9,488 nt of DNA from Nitrosotalea sp. Lineage in GTDB: Archaea; Thermoproteota; Nitrososphaeria; Nitrososphaerales; Nitrosopumilaceae. The translations under genes and the position numbers were made by a program. The stretch lies in contig JAKEIJ010000019.1 in assembly GCA_022545805.1 (NCBI GenBank), forward strand, positions 1-9,488. The letters are read 5' to 3'. Each line of letters opens with the position of its first letter. The stretch's first letter is position 1. Of this stretch, positions 1-6,765 are shown piece by piece. A model generated the notes under the pieces. It was not told the DNA's origin, searched no databases, and saw nothing but the letters and a program-made list of their open reading frames with translations.

Positions 1-677
1 ACATAGTTTGAAGCACTACTGAGAAAACTCGTAGATATAGAATTTACACCAAATGCAATCATGGAAAAGTTGCTTTTGTCATAGCTTGTGTGCCAGCTTT
101 GAAGTGCAGATATCGGAGGAAGACCCGGATTTTCGTATATCATGAGATTATCTACGGTTCCAATGTATGAAGGGAGTGTATCTGTTCCTGGATTTCCTAC
201 AGTCATGGTATATCCAAGTGATTTTGCATAGCTTGTCAGATCAGAATAGTAACTTTCTGGACCTGACCAGTTTGCCATTTCGTCAAAGAATATTCCGTCT
301 ATATTATAGAGGTTCTTCCAGGTATCCATTACAGACTTAACAGAGCTTGCAGAGTTTGATGCATATCCTGTTGCGTCATAACCTAGTACGACGACCCCTG
401 CAGCATGGAGTTTTTGTATCCCGGACACATAGTTTACATCTCGTGAACTGCCTGGACCATTATTCGGATTAATTATTGCAACTACAGGTACTGATGGGTG
501 TGCAGATTTTGCCTGGGCAACTACATCCCATGTACTATCAGGATAAGTGTAAAGTGCGATCATTACGCCCGTAGAAGATGCAGCCTGGGCATGGTGTGGT
601 AGAACTGTCAATGGAGTTGTAACAAGCAACAAGATTGCAAGCATTCCCATAAATCTACTAGAAGATTGTTCTATCAT
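1..677 (-). CDS. Secreted spherulin-4 (spherulation-specific family 4) protein, C-terminus beyond left edge
   Basis: Reading the minus strand from an ATG at 677 gives 225 open codons running off the left edge, so the C-terminus is missing. The N-terminus looks like a Sec signal peptide: hydrophobic core at residues 11-26, then a polar stretch and an A-x-A site at 30-32, with cleavage likely after Ala32. The mature part has the spherulin-4 layout of a TIM-barrel glycosidase: IINPNNGPG at 68-76, VLGYDATGY at 97-105, DGIFFDEM at 127-134 with an acidic pair Asp132/Glu133, VGNPGT at 160-165 and MIYENP at 179-184. The family is related to fungal Sph3 (GH135), which cuts galactosaminogalactan, and more distantly to the PelA hydrolase domain. 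Glycosidase activity here is inferred; the family name alone does not prove it. The start is supported by a TATA box 24-36 bases upstream, implying a leaderless or near-leaderless mRNA. The gene is transcribed away from the ATP-grasp gene. Confidence 0.87.
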   Translation of the reverse strand, partial: MIEQSSSRFMGMLAILLLVTTPLTVLPHHAQAASSTGVMIALYTYPDSTWDVVAQAKSAHPSVPVVAIINPNNGPGSSRDVNYVSGIQKLHAAGVVVLGYDATGYASNSASSVKSVMDTWKNLYNIDGIFFDEMANWSGPESYYSDLTSYAKSLGYTMTVGNPGTDTLPSYIGTVDNLMIYENPGLPPISALQSWHTSYDKSNFSMIAFGVNSISTSFLSSASNY

Positions 678-700
678 GTTATACCTGATGAACGTTCTAT

Positions 701-713
701 TGTATAAAAAAAA
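701..713 (-). promoter_or_regulatory. TATA-box promoter of the spherulin-4 gene
   Basis: On the minus strand this reads TTTTTTTTATACA, an archaeal TATA element, with TTTATACA at 708-701. It lies 24-36 bases upstream of the ATG at 677, the distance expected when transcription begins at or just before the start codon. Two perfect 8-base palindromes flank it, TCGTACGA at 715-722 upstream and GAACGTTC at 690-697 downstream, and could be regulator sites. Confidence 0.6.
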
Positions 714-790
714 GTCGTACGAATAACATGAATTCAAGTTCCATTTTTGAGGTAAACATAGAAGATTTTACCATAAGACAAGTACTGTGT

Positions 791-813
791 ATTTATGTTA
801 AAGTAAATAAATT
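791..813 (+). promoter_or_regulatory. Weak candidate promoter of the ATP-grasp gene
   Basis: The stretch contains TTTATGTTA (792-800) and an A/T-rich AAATAAATTA (804-813), about 21-42 bases before the ATG at 834. Either could act as a TATA element, but neither is a clean match and the whole region is A/T-rich. The remainder of the 156-base gap between the two divergent genes holds the spherulin promoter and nothing else I can identify. Confidence 0.3.
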
Positions 814-833
814 AAGAAATACGATTTGAAAAC

Positions 834-1895
834 ATGAAAAAATCTAATGTTTTGGTGACAGCATCAGGTGGAATAGTCGCGCAGGGAATTATAAAATGCC
901 TTAAGCTTTCAAACAAACAAAAAAAGTCCAGTACAAATTATAAAATAATTGCAGCAGATGTTAATGCTAAAGCTCCGGGATTATACAGAGCTGATATAGG
1001 AATTTTGGTCCCACCAGTTACAGATACACATTATCTAGATTTCATCATAAAAACATGCGTTGCAAAAAAAATAGATGCAATTTTCATAGGCTCTGATGAA
1101 GAACTAGTACCACTAACTATGGCCAAACGTGAGATAGAGAATAAAACAGGCACAATTGTCATATCCAATCCAATAGACGTAGTACTAAAATCAGGAGACA
1201 AGTGGAAAACATATGAATTTTTAAAGAAAAATGGCCTGCCTTGTGCTGATTCATCCTTACCGCAAGACCAAGATGAATTCCTCAAAGAACACAAATTTCC
1301 CATAGTTGTAAAACCAAGAGAGGGCCATGGCTCTTTGCATTTTTATCTTGTCAACAACACAAAAGAACTGGACAATGCCGAAAATTCAATCCGGAATTCA
1401 GGATGGCGACCTCTATTACAAGAATATCTAGATGGAAAGGATTCTGAATTTACAACAGGCGTAACTGTGAGCAATGATGGAAAAGTAATGTCATCAATCT
1501 CAATGAAAAAAACTCTAAAGAGTGGACAGACTTACAAGGCATTCATAGATAACTATAAGGATATTCGTAAATCTGCAGAACAAGTTACACTCAAGATCGG
1601 TGCAAGGGGAGCTATTAACATCCAGGCAAAAATGGCCAAAGGAAAACCAAAAATATTTGAAATCAATGCGCGATTTTCTGCAACAACTCCTCTCAGAGCA
1701 GTCGCTGGCATAAATGAACCCGATATTGTTTTTCGTAATATGATATTAGGGGAGAAGATTAACATGAAAGAATACAAAAGGTTGGTATGCATGAGATATT
1801 GGAACGAAGTATACATTCCATATTCTACGTATAAAAAAACAGAACGGGATAAAAAAACAGAACGATCAAACTCGTTCATTCCAGATTACTTTTGA
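834..1895 (+). CDS. Stand-alone ATP-grasp ligase (carbamoyl-phosphate-synthase-like), substrate unknown
   Basis: A 353-residue soluble protein with an ATP-grasp fold like a single half of the carbamoyl-phosphate synthase large chain. The N-terminal pre-grasp domain starts with a Rossmann-like VLVTASGGIVAQGI (6-19) and contains the acidic loop GSDEELVP (86-93). The ATP-binding lysine is probably Lys160 in VVKPREGHGS (158-167). The acidic metal-binding strand is FEINARFSATTPLR (275-288), with Glu276, Asn278 and Arg280. Such enzymes join a carboxylate to an amine through an acyl-phosphate, and stand-alone forms often sit in polysaccharide or natural-product loci. Here the acceptor cannot be told from sequence; modifying a sugar acid or attaching an amino acid to a glycan are possible. 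The C-terminal tail carries a six-residue tandem duplication (KKTERD/KKTERS). The gene converges on the Pel-like operon, and its ATG has no clear Shine-Dalgarno sequence. Confidence 0.85.
   Translation: MKKSNVLVTASGGIVAQGIIKCLKLSNKQKKSSTNYKIIAADVNAKAPGLYRADIGILVPPVTDTHYLDFIIKTCVAKKIDAIFIGSDEELVPLTMAKREIENKTGTIVISNPIDVVLKSGDKWKTYEFLKKNGLPCADSSLPQDQDEFLKEHKFPIVVKPREGHGSLHFYLVNNTKELDNAENSIRNSGWRPLLQEYLDGKDSEFTTGVTVSNDGKVMSSISMKKTLKSGQTYKAFIDNYKDIRKSAEQVTLKIGARGAINIQAKMAKGKPKIFEINARFSATTPLRAVAGINEPDIVFRNMILGEKINMKEYKRLVCMRYWNEVYIPYSTYKKTERDKKTERSNSFIPDYF
1831..1864 (+). repeat. Tandem 18-base duplication inside the ATP-grasp gene
   Basis: The 16-base unit ATAAAAAAACAGAACG occurs at 1831-1846 and again, identical, at 1849-1864, giving an 18-base period in frame. 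It encodes KKTER twice near the C-terminus. Perfect identity at the DNA level, including the run of seven A, suggests a recent slippage duplication in a flexible tail. Confidence 0.85.
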
Positions 1896-1916
1896 CTTTT
1901 TAAAAAATTTATTTTG
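1896..1916. terminator. Shared convergent terminator, T-runs on both strands
   Basis: The 21 bases between the ATP-grasp stop and the PelG-like stop are almost only A and T: CTTTTT then AAAAAATTTATTTT. Read on plus they offer T5 and TTTATTTT; read on minus they offer AAATTTTTTAAAAAG with T6. Archaeal termination relies on such T-runs, so this short spacer probably ends transcription from both directions. There is no long stem-loop. Confidence 0.6.
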
Positions 1917-3563
1917 TCACATCATTCTAGAAAATAATATACTTCCTGCATTCTTGATTACTTTACGTGCATAAATTGTAGAGGTTACTCCTAAAAATAC
2001 TGATGCTATAAGATATGCAAATACCAAATTTTCAAATCCATATTGTGCAAATATAATACCTCCTACCACCACTATTAATGCAGATATCATTGTAACAATT
2101 GCAAGAAATTTTATCTTGTTTGTAAGCATTAGAAGTAAGGCATTTGCTGTAAAAAAAGACAGGAATACATTAGCAATAGAGGCAACTTGAAGTACATGCA
2201 TGCTAGTCTGCGAGAACGTCACATGTGACATTATGTATGGCTCTGCAAGATTAAGAACTAGGGCAGTTGTAACAGATGAAAGTAATGTCAACAAAAGTAA
2301 TTTTTTATAAATATTTTTAAAATACCCGACAAGTACATCTGCTTCTGAAACCTTGATGTTTATGCTGACATTATTCATGTGCATGTGAACGGGTTCCATC
2401 ATGACATACTGTATTATCGTAGCAGGCAATAAAATAACCAAGGCCAAATCTGCCCCTGCATGATAAACAGAATTAAACGCAAATGGAAGCCCAAATCCTT
2501 CCTGAGCAACCAGAGGATTGTAGATCCAAGATAAAACTCGGTCTGCAAACATCGTCGCAAGATAAAATGTCCCATAAATTGAATACATTATGACTTCCCA
2601 TAGCTGAACGATAAATTTTGATTTTATGGTTTTGTCAGTTCTGCTTAGGGGATTGTAAAAGTGTGGCTTGTCTGCAGATATAGTCACAGTATTAGCTTTT
2701 AGTACCATATAGTGTTGATAGATTGAAAAAACAGACAGTGCAACAAAAGCAGCGATTAGTCCAACAAAATATCTTGTTACATTATCTGGAATTATCGTAC
2801 TACCAAGATAATAAACAAGCAATAGTGATGCAAATGCAGCAGAATATGCTACAATTAACTGCCCTAGTTTTTTTAGTGCGTAGATTATCATGTAGCTTGC
2901 GCGATGTAGTGATATAGTAACTGTACTTAATGCCATAATCGATACAAGATTTAATGGAATGTGTAGGACATATCCAACTGCAAACAGCGTACATACAGAT
3001 GCAGACAAGACAACCGCTACAAGAGCATAGGTACGTTTCTGGAGCCTTTTTACTTCCCCCATGTTTGTTTGCTCATTATAAAAAAGAAATAACCTGTTGA
3101 AGACTTGAAGTGTTCCTTCAGTTATGACAAGTCCAAGAAAGACACCACCCAGAAAGGCAGTTGTAATCTTAATTGGGAGTCCCCATGCCATCCACAAAGA
3201 TACACCAGTGATAAACAACAGTGCAAGTGAACCAAGCAAAGGGAAGATCATGCCAATACCTCCCACTAGTCTTTTTTTCAGGCTCGGAATCTCCATAGTA
3301 AAGGACTCTATGAATAGATCCTTGCTTTTGCCTTTCATTTCGTACATATCTAGAGAATCATAAATATAATTTGCAAGAGCATGAAAGTCTGCAAAACCAA
3401 ACTGCATCAAGGTTTCTTTTCTATAGCCTAGACATTCCAACAAGACCACAATGTCTGCAATATTGTTCACGGTAGGTTGTACTTCAATTATTGAACGAGC
3501 AACTTTTTGTGCAAATATTCTTGATTCCCGTGATGATGTGTTTTGTGATTTTGTTGTAAGCAT
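1917..3563 (-). CDS. pelG: PelG-like polysaccharide exporter, 12 predicted membrane segments, with N-terminal extension
   Basis: A 548-residue protein with about 95 soluble residues and then some twelve hydrophobic segments (roughly 101-122, 132-157, 178-199, 203-222, 233-255, 262-284, 320-340, 365-390, 420-440, 455-478, 484-507, 512-532). Its most telling block is the GTFY...ADRVLSW stretch (331-346), followed by NSVYHAGADLA (364-374) and a hydrophobic run ending in MMEP. This matches, as I recall it, the G-x-x-Y...DK-x-x-x-W / S-x-V-Y-D...FLA pattern of PelG, the inner-membrane Pel transporter of the MOP/Wzx flippase superfamily. Bacterial PelG is about 456 residues and begins close to its first membrane segment, so the N-terminal region (mostly helical, with LLECLGYRKETLMQFGF at 41-57) is extra. 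The gene is last in the operon, 17 bases after the epimerase, behind a good Shine-Dalgarno. It likely moves the PelF product across the membrane. A generic Wzx-type flippase is the main alternative. Confidence 0.75.
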   Translation of the reverse strand: MLTTKSQNTSSRESRIFAQKVARSIIEVQPTVNNIADIVVLLECLGYRKETLMQFGFADFHALANYIYDSLDMYEMKGKSKDLFIESFTMEIPSLKKRLVGGIGMIFPLLGSLALLFITGVSLWMAWGLPIKITTAFLGGVFLGLVITEGTLQVFNRLFLFYNEQTNMGEVKRLQKRTYALVAVVLSASVCTLFAVGYVLHIPLNLVSIMALSTVTISLHRASYMIIYALKKLGQLIVAYSAAFASLLLVYYLGSTIIPDNVTRYFVGLIAAFVALSVFSIYQHYMVLKANTVTISADKPHFYNPLSRTDKTIKSKFIVQLWEVIMYSIYGTFYLATMFADRVLSWIYNPLVAQEGFGLPFAFNSVYHAGADLALVILLPATIIQYVMMEPVHMHMNNVSINIKVSEADVLVGYFKNIYKKLLLLTLLSSVTTALVLNLAEPYIMSHVTFSQTSMHVLQVASIANVFLSFFTANALLLMLTNKIKFLAIVTMISALIVVVGGIIFAQYGFENLVFAYLIASVFLGVTSTIYARKVIKNAGSILFSRMM

Positions 3564-3570
3564 TTTTTTT

Positions 3571-3575
3571 ACCTC
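3571..3575 (-). promoter_or_regulatory. Shine-Dalgarno of the PelG-like gene
   Basis: On the minus strand the sequence is TTGAGGTAAAAAAATG: GAGGT ends seven bases before the ATG at 3563. It lies within the 17-base gap after the epimerase stop, so the last operon gene is translated from its own ribosome site, unlike the two upstream junctions, which overlap. Confidence 0.7.
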
Positions 3576-3580
3576 AAATT

Positions 3581-4543
3581 TTACCGAGCAATCTCAATTA
3601 CAAGTTTTGACTGGATGTGTTTTACAACATCTGCAAGACCATCAGAGACTGTAATTTTTGGTCTAAACCCAATGGCTTCCATTATTTTTTCAGTATTAGC
3701 CAAGCCAAATTTGACATCTCCTGGCCTTGGAGGATCAAATTTATGGGGTATATTTTCGGTACCAGTCGCAGATTTTATAGTCAATAGTAATTCCAGTATG
3801 CTGGTAGGATTACCTGTTGCAACATTGAACATTTCACCTACTGCATTTTTAGAGTCCATGCAAAGCATGTTTGCCTGTACAATGTCTTTTACATTTATGA
3901 AATCTCGTGTCTGTAAACCATCTCCAAATATGGTTGGAGTCTGTTTATTCATTAGTTGATTTATGAAAACTGTAATCACTCCACTGTAATCATTTAGTTT
4001 TTGACGTGGCCCAAAGACATTGAAATATCGTAATGCCACCGTTTCAAGACCATATGTATGGTAATATGCACTCAGATAGTCCTCTACTGCAAGTTTTGTT
4101 GCACCATACGGAGAATATGGTCTACATACACTTTCTTCAGAAGCTTTTCCCTTTAACACACCATAGACTGCTGCAGAAGATGCAAAAACAAGCCTTCTAA
4201 CTTTATGTGCCACGCAGAAATTCATTATCTCAAGTGACATGTTCACATTTACATCATGAACTACCATTGGCTCTGAGATTGATCTAGTTATACTTGCAAT
4301 TGCAGCTTCGTGAAATACTACATCAATATCATAAACACCAGACATTAGCTTGTCAATATTTTTTGCATCTCCTATGATGATATGTAATAAGTTGTTACCA
4401 TCATGTTGTTTGAGATTTTCAAGTGAACCAGTACTAAGATTGTCTATCACAAATGTCTCAATTTTTCTGTCAAGTAGTTCATCAACTATATGACTTCCAA
4501 TAAAACCAGCACCTCCGATAACTAGTGCTTTTCGCGAAATCAT
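3581..4543 (-). CDS. NAD-dependent nucleotide-sugar 4-epimerase (probable UDP-GlcNAc/UDP-GalNAc)
   Basis: A 320-residue extended short-chain dehydrogenase. It shows the NAD-binding GGAGFIG (10-16), an NAD-selecting Asp34 in VIDNLSTG, the active-site ASSAAVYG (121-128), Tyr146-x-x-x-Lys150 (YGATK), RYFNVFGPRQ (172-181), GDGLQTRDFINVKD (208-221) and RPGDV (273-277). Together these mark the GalE/WbpP type of UDP-hexose 4-epimerase. The residue aligned with gate Tyr299 of E. coli GalE falls on Gly280 (GDVKFG); small residues here occur in enzymes that accept N-acetylated sugars, so UDP-GlcNAc to UDP-GalNAc is the favoured reaction. Some bacterial pel loci carry a similar epimerase, PelX. The ATG overlaps the stop of the PelF-like gene as ATGA, indicating translational coupling. 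A UDP-glucose/galactose epimerase is still possible. Confidence 0.88.
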   Translation of the reverse strand: MISRKALVIGGAGFIGSHIVDELLDRKIETFVIDNLSTGSLENLKQHDGNNLLHIIIGDAKNIDKLMSGVYDIDVVFHEAAIASITRSISEPMVVHDVNVNMSLEIMNFCVAHKVRRLVFASSAAVYGVLKGKASEESVCRPYSPYGATKLAVEDYLSAYYHTYGLETVALRYFNVFGPRQKLNDYSGVITVFINQLMNKQTPTIFGDGLQTRDFINVKDIVQANMLCMDSKNAVGEMFNVATGNPTSILELLLTIKSATGTENIPHKFDPPRPGDVKFGLANTEKIMEAIGFRPKITVSDGLADVVKHIQSKLVIEIAR

Positions 4544-6030
4544 TGGATAATCATCTCGCGGTGTTTCTGATGTTGTCTGACATGTGAGCTTATGAGACGT
4601 TCATATTCATTTCTGAAACTATCAATACATTTTTCTAGTGTAAATTCATCATGGACTTTTTTTATGGCAGCTGACTCAAATTGTTGTCTAAGTTTGTCAT
4701 CTTTTAGCAATTTTACCATACCTTGTGCAAGTTCATGTGGCCTTCGACTTCGTACGAGCAATCCACACCCATCAAGAGCCTCTCTTACTCCTCCAACATC
4801 AGATGCGACCACAGCTTTGCCGCAAGCCATGGCTTCAATAATTGTAAACGGAAAGCCTTCAGTGATACTGCTGATTGCGACAATATCTGCTTGGTTGTAT
4901 ACCTTTTCAGGTTCCTTTGTAGCTCCCATGAATTTTACATGGTCTTCAAGATGTAGATCTTTTACAGTTTTGAGACATTTCAAGGAATAATCGAGATCAC
5001 TTGATGTACCGTAAATCAGACATTGAATGTCAGGAATCTGCTCTTTTGCATAGTTTATTGCCTGTATTAGACATACAATGTCCTTGAATACATCTACACG
5101 AGCAACAGTTACAACAGTAGGTCTATTACTTTCTCGTTCAACCTGCATTGGTTTGAAACGTGACGTGTTAACTCCATTGTAGATGACTTTAATCTTGGAG
5201 GGGTCTGCCCCAAGGCTTTTCTCCCAGTTCATGTTTGCCTCACAGACAGGAGTGATAATATCTGAAACCGAATACACTACTCGTACAATGTTGTGTGAAA
5301 AGACCTTCCAGAATATTTTTGATGGCTCATCAAACAGAAACGCATTGTAGTACAGCAAGAGCTCTCTGAATGCAACACCATGTTCTGTAATTACCACCGG
5401 ACAATTACTTTCTTTTTTTGCATACACTGCAATTAATGATGGGAGCCAAGCAAGAGAACAATGTATAATGTCCACTTTAGGAACCTCGATTGAAAAAAGC
5501 TGAATGTTTCTCTGGATTAGTTGAAATGCTGTAAGGGCTTCCTTGAACGTCATACTACCATAGATAGATTCTTTGTTGAGTTGTTCTATGAAAATATCCC
5601 ATGTCAGTGGATGTTCTAGACATTTTTTTGCATCATATTCTACTAGCAAGTCATGTAATTTTATTATAAGATCAGCAAGAACTTGAGTATTGCAACGATC
5701 AGATATTACAGACATAATAAAATCTCGATAAAGTGGAATGAATTTTTCATTTATCACACGTTGTGTGGTTTTTAGAATTCTTGCTTGGAGGTTATGATCA
5801 CGTTTGCAATATTCCTCATATCTTGTCGAACCAAATATTGGGACTTCTAATACAGATGTGACATTTTGTGGAATCTTATATAAGCGGTTACTATTAGGGT
5901 TTGAAAGCTCATTGATTACTATGAATTCATAATCGGTCATTGAATCTACGAGAGTCTTTGTCCAAGTGTAAACCCCACCTGTTGCAAAGTTAGGGTAAGA
6001 ATCCCAATTTATTAACAAAACTTTTTTCAT
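4540..6030 (-). CDS. pelF: PelF-like family 4 glycosyltransferase
   Basis: A 496-residue cytoplasmic GT-B enzyme, close to the roughly 507 residues of Pseudomonas PelF. The N-terminal half resembles the PelF-specific domain (DUF3492): GGVYTW at 18-23 after a short strand, then a long helical insert (about 80-175), HCSLAWLP (190-197), and TEHGVAFRE (215-223), matching the TEHGIYxRE signature of PelF. The C-terminal half is GT4: IYNGVN (283-288), VARVDVFKD (309-317, like RVVPIKD in PelF) with Arg311 and Lys316, an E-x7-E motif with Glu391 and Glu399 in EGFPFTIIE, and DVGGVRE (411-417). PelF is the synthase that polymerises Pel from UDP-activated N-acetylhexosamine. There is no membrane segment. 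The start overlaps the stop of the upstream helical-repeat gene as ATGA, and its own stop overlaps the epimerase start the same way. A non-Pel GT4 product cannot be excluded. Confidence 0.85.
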   Translation of the reverse strand: MKKVLLINWDSYPNFATGGVYTWTKTLVDSMTDYEFIVINELSNPNSNRLYKIPQNVTSVLEVPIFGSTRYEEYCKRDHNLQARILKTTQRVINEKFIPLYRDFIMSVISDRCNTQVLADLIIKLHDLLVEYDAKKCLEHPLTWDIFIEQLNKESIYGSMTFKEALTAFQLIQRNIQLFSIEVPKVDIIHCSLAWLPSLIAVYAKKESNCPVVITEHGVAFRELLLYYNAFLFDEPSKIFWKVFSHNIVRVVYSVSDIITPVCEANMNWEKSLGADPSKIKVIYNGVNTSRFKPMQVERESNRPTVVTVARVDVFKDIVCLIQAINYAKEQIPDIQCLIYGTSSDLDYSLKCLKTVKDLHLEDHVKFMGATKEPEKVYNQADIVAISSITEGFPFTIIEAMACGKAVVASDVGGVREALDGCGLLVRSRRPHELAQGMVKLLKDDKLRQQFESAAIKKVHDEFTLEKCIDSFRNEYERLISSHVRQHQKHREMIIQ

Positions 6031-6647
6031 ATTTTATCCTCTGGGATTTTATGGGATATGCGTTGTAGTAAATTTGGGTTTGACTTGCCATCAGATATTA
6101 CAGAAGTGTCATCTAAGAATTGTGATAGTGCATTATCTACGTCTGCAGAAATCTGCATGTTTGTAGTATGCACGCCAGAATGTAATGGGATGTCAGTCTT
6201 TCTAATTCTCAGAGACTCCATGGCTTCTTCTTCGCCAAAAAATGGATTTATTTTTCTTGAAAGAGAAACATATTTCTCATAAATTTGCTGTGCCTTGTTG
6301 TTCTCACCTGCCAAGTTAAAGTACTCATATGCTTCTTCGTATGACCAAAGTGCTTCTCTAACAGAATTCCCTATTACATGTACAGCATTTTTTTCATACA
6401 GCGTAGCAGTCTGAAGATATAGCTGTCGTGCACCTATTAGATTGCCATCCATTGCAAGACAATCTGCTGCGCAAGAGCAGCTAAGTGCGGCCATTACGAA
6501 AGAATTTTGTTTTATGCATTCGGAAGAGCTTTTGAGATAGAAAATGAAAGCCTTCAGATAATCACCCTCGTCTTCCATTTTTATGGCGCTGAGCCACGGA
6601 CTTGATTCATTTGTAATTCTATCCATCCATGTTTCTAGTTTCTTCAA
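6027..6647 (-). CDS. Soluble helical-repeat (TPR/SNAP-like) protein, first gene of the Pel-like operon
   Basis: A 206-residue protein without signal peptide or membrane segment. Residues 17-130 look like paired amphipathic helices of TPR or alpha-SNAP type: alanine- and tyrosine-rich helices such as GDYLKAFIFYLKSSSE (28-43), AALSCSCAADCLAMDG (53-68), GARQLYLQTATLYEKN (72-87) and EAYEYFNLAGENNKAQQIYEKY (split between 105 and 126). Residues 150-206 are polar and probably disordered. The function is unknown; such folds bind proteins. Bacterial PelE also carries TPR-type repeats, but with membrane segments, so this could be an analogue or an unrelated scaffold; I cannot show homology. The longest reading starts at a TTG (6647); an in-frame ATG at 6626 would give a protein seven residues shorter. 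The stop overlaps the PelF-like start by four bases. Confidence 0.7.
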   Translation of the reverse strand: MKKLETWMDRITNESSPWLSAIKMEDEGDYLKAFIFYLKSSSECIKQNSFVMAALSCSCAADCLAMDGNLIGARQLYLQTATLYEKNAVHVIGNSVREALWSYEEAYEYFNLAGENNKAQQIYEKYVSLSRKINPFFGEEEAMESLRIRKTDIPLHSGVHTTNMQISADVDNALSQFLDDTSVISDGKSNPNLLQRISHKIPEDKI

Positions 6648-6670
6648 TCTATTGTGATTTCTATCTCGTG

Positions 6671-6680
6671 TTTTTTAAGA
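6671..6680 (-). promoter_or_regulatory. Candidate TATA box of the Pel-like operon
   Basis: On the minus strand this is TCTTAAAAAA, 24-33 bases upstream of the TTG at 6647 and 45-54 upstream of the ATG at 6626. If it is used, transcription would begin near 6650, either leaderless for TTG or with a leader of about 24 bases for the ATG. The match to a TATA consensus is only moderate. Confidence 0.4.
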
Positions 6681-6683
6681 TAG

Positions 6684-6706
6684 AAGTAAAATTTCACAAG
6701 TAAAAT
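6684..6706 (-). repeat. Nine-base direct repeat in the operon/glmS divergent control region
   Basis: AAGTAAAAT occurs at 6684-6692 and 6698-6706 on plus (ATTTTACTT on minus), starts 14 bases apart. The pair sits immediately upstream of the operon's candidate TATA box, inside the 142-base gap shared with glmS. It could be a tandem regulator site; in A/T-rich DNA chance is also possible. Confidence 0.5.
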
Positions 6707-6753
6707 CGTGTAGTGAATAGTTCTAGAAGTACTGCATAGGAAATTTTTCGCTC

Positions 6754-6765
6754 ACATATTTAACG
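6754..6765 (+). promoter_or_regulatory. TATA-box promoter of glmS
   Basis: The sequence ACATATTTAACG contains ATATTTAA (about 6756-6763), 27-34 bases before the ATG at 6790 and 21-28 before the one at 6784. This is the expected position for an archaeal TATA box with a leader of zero to a few bases. No Shine-Dalgarno is seen before either ATG, in keeping with leaderless initiation. Confidence 0.6.

Noticed and set aside
1031..1879. Antisense frames of 90 and 108 codons within the ATP-grasp gene
   Set aside because: They are opposite a gene with clear ATP-grasp motifs, have no recognisable motif, and lack their own promoter or ribosome site.
3615..4990. Plus-strand frames of 114 and 132 codons opposite the epimerase and PelF-like genes
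   Set aside because: Both are shadows of strongly supported minus-strand genes; their serine/phenylalanine-rich composition is typical of reverse-complement translation.
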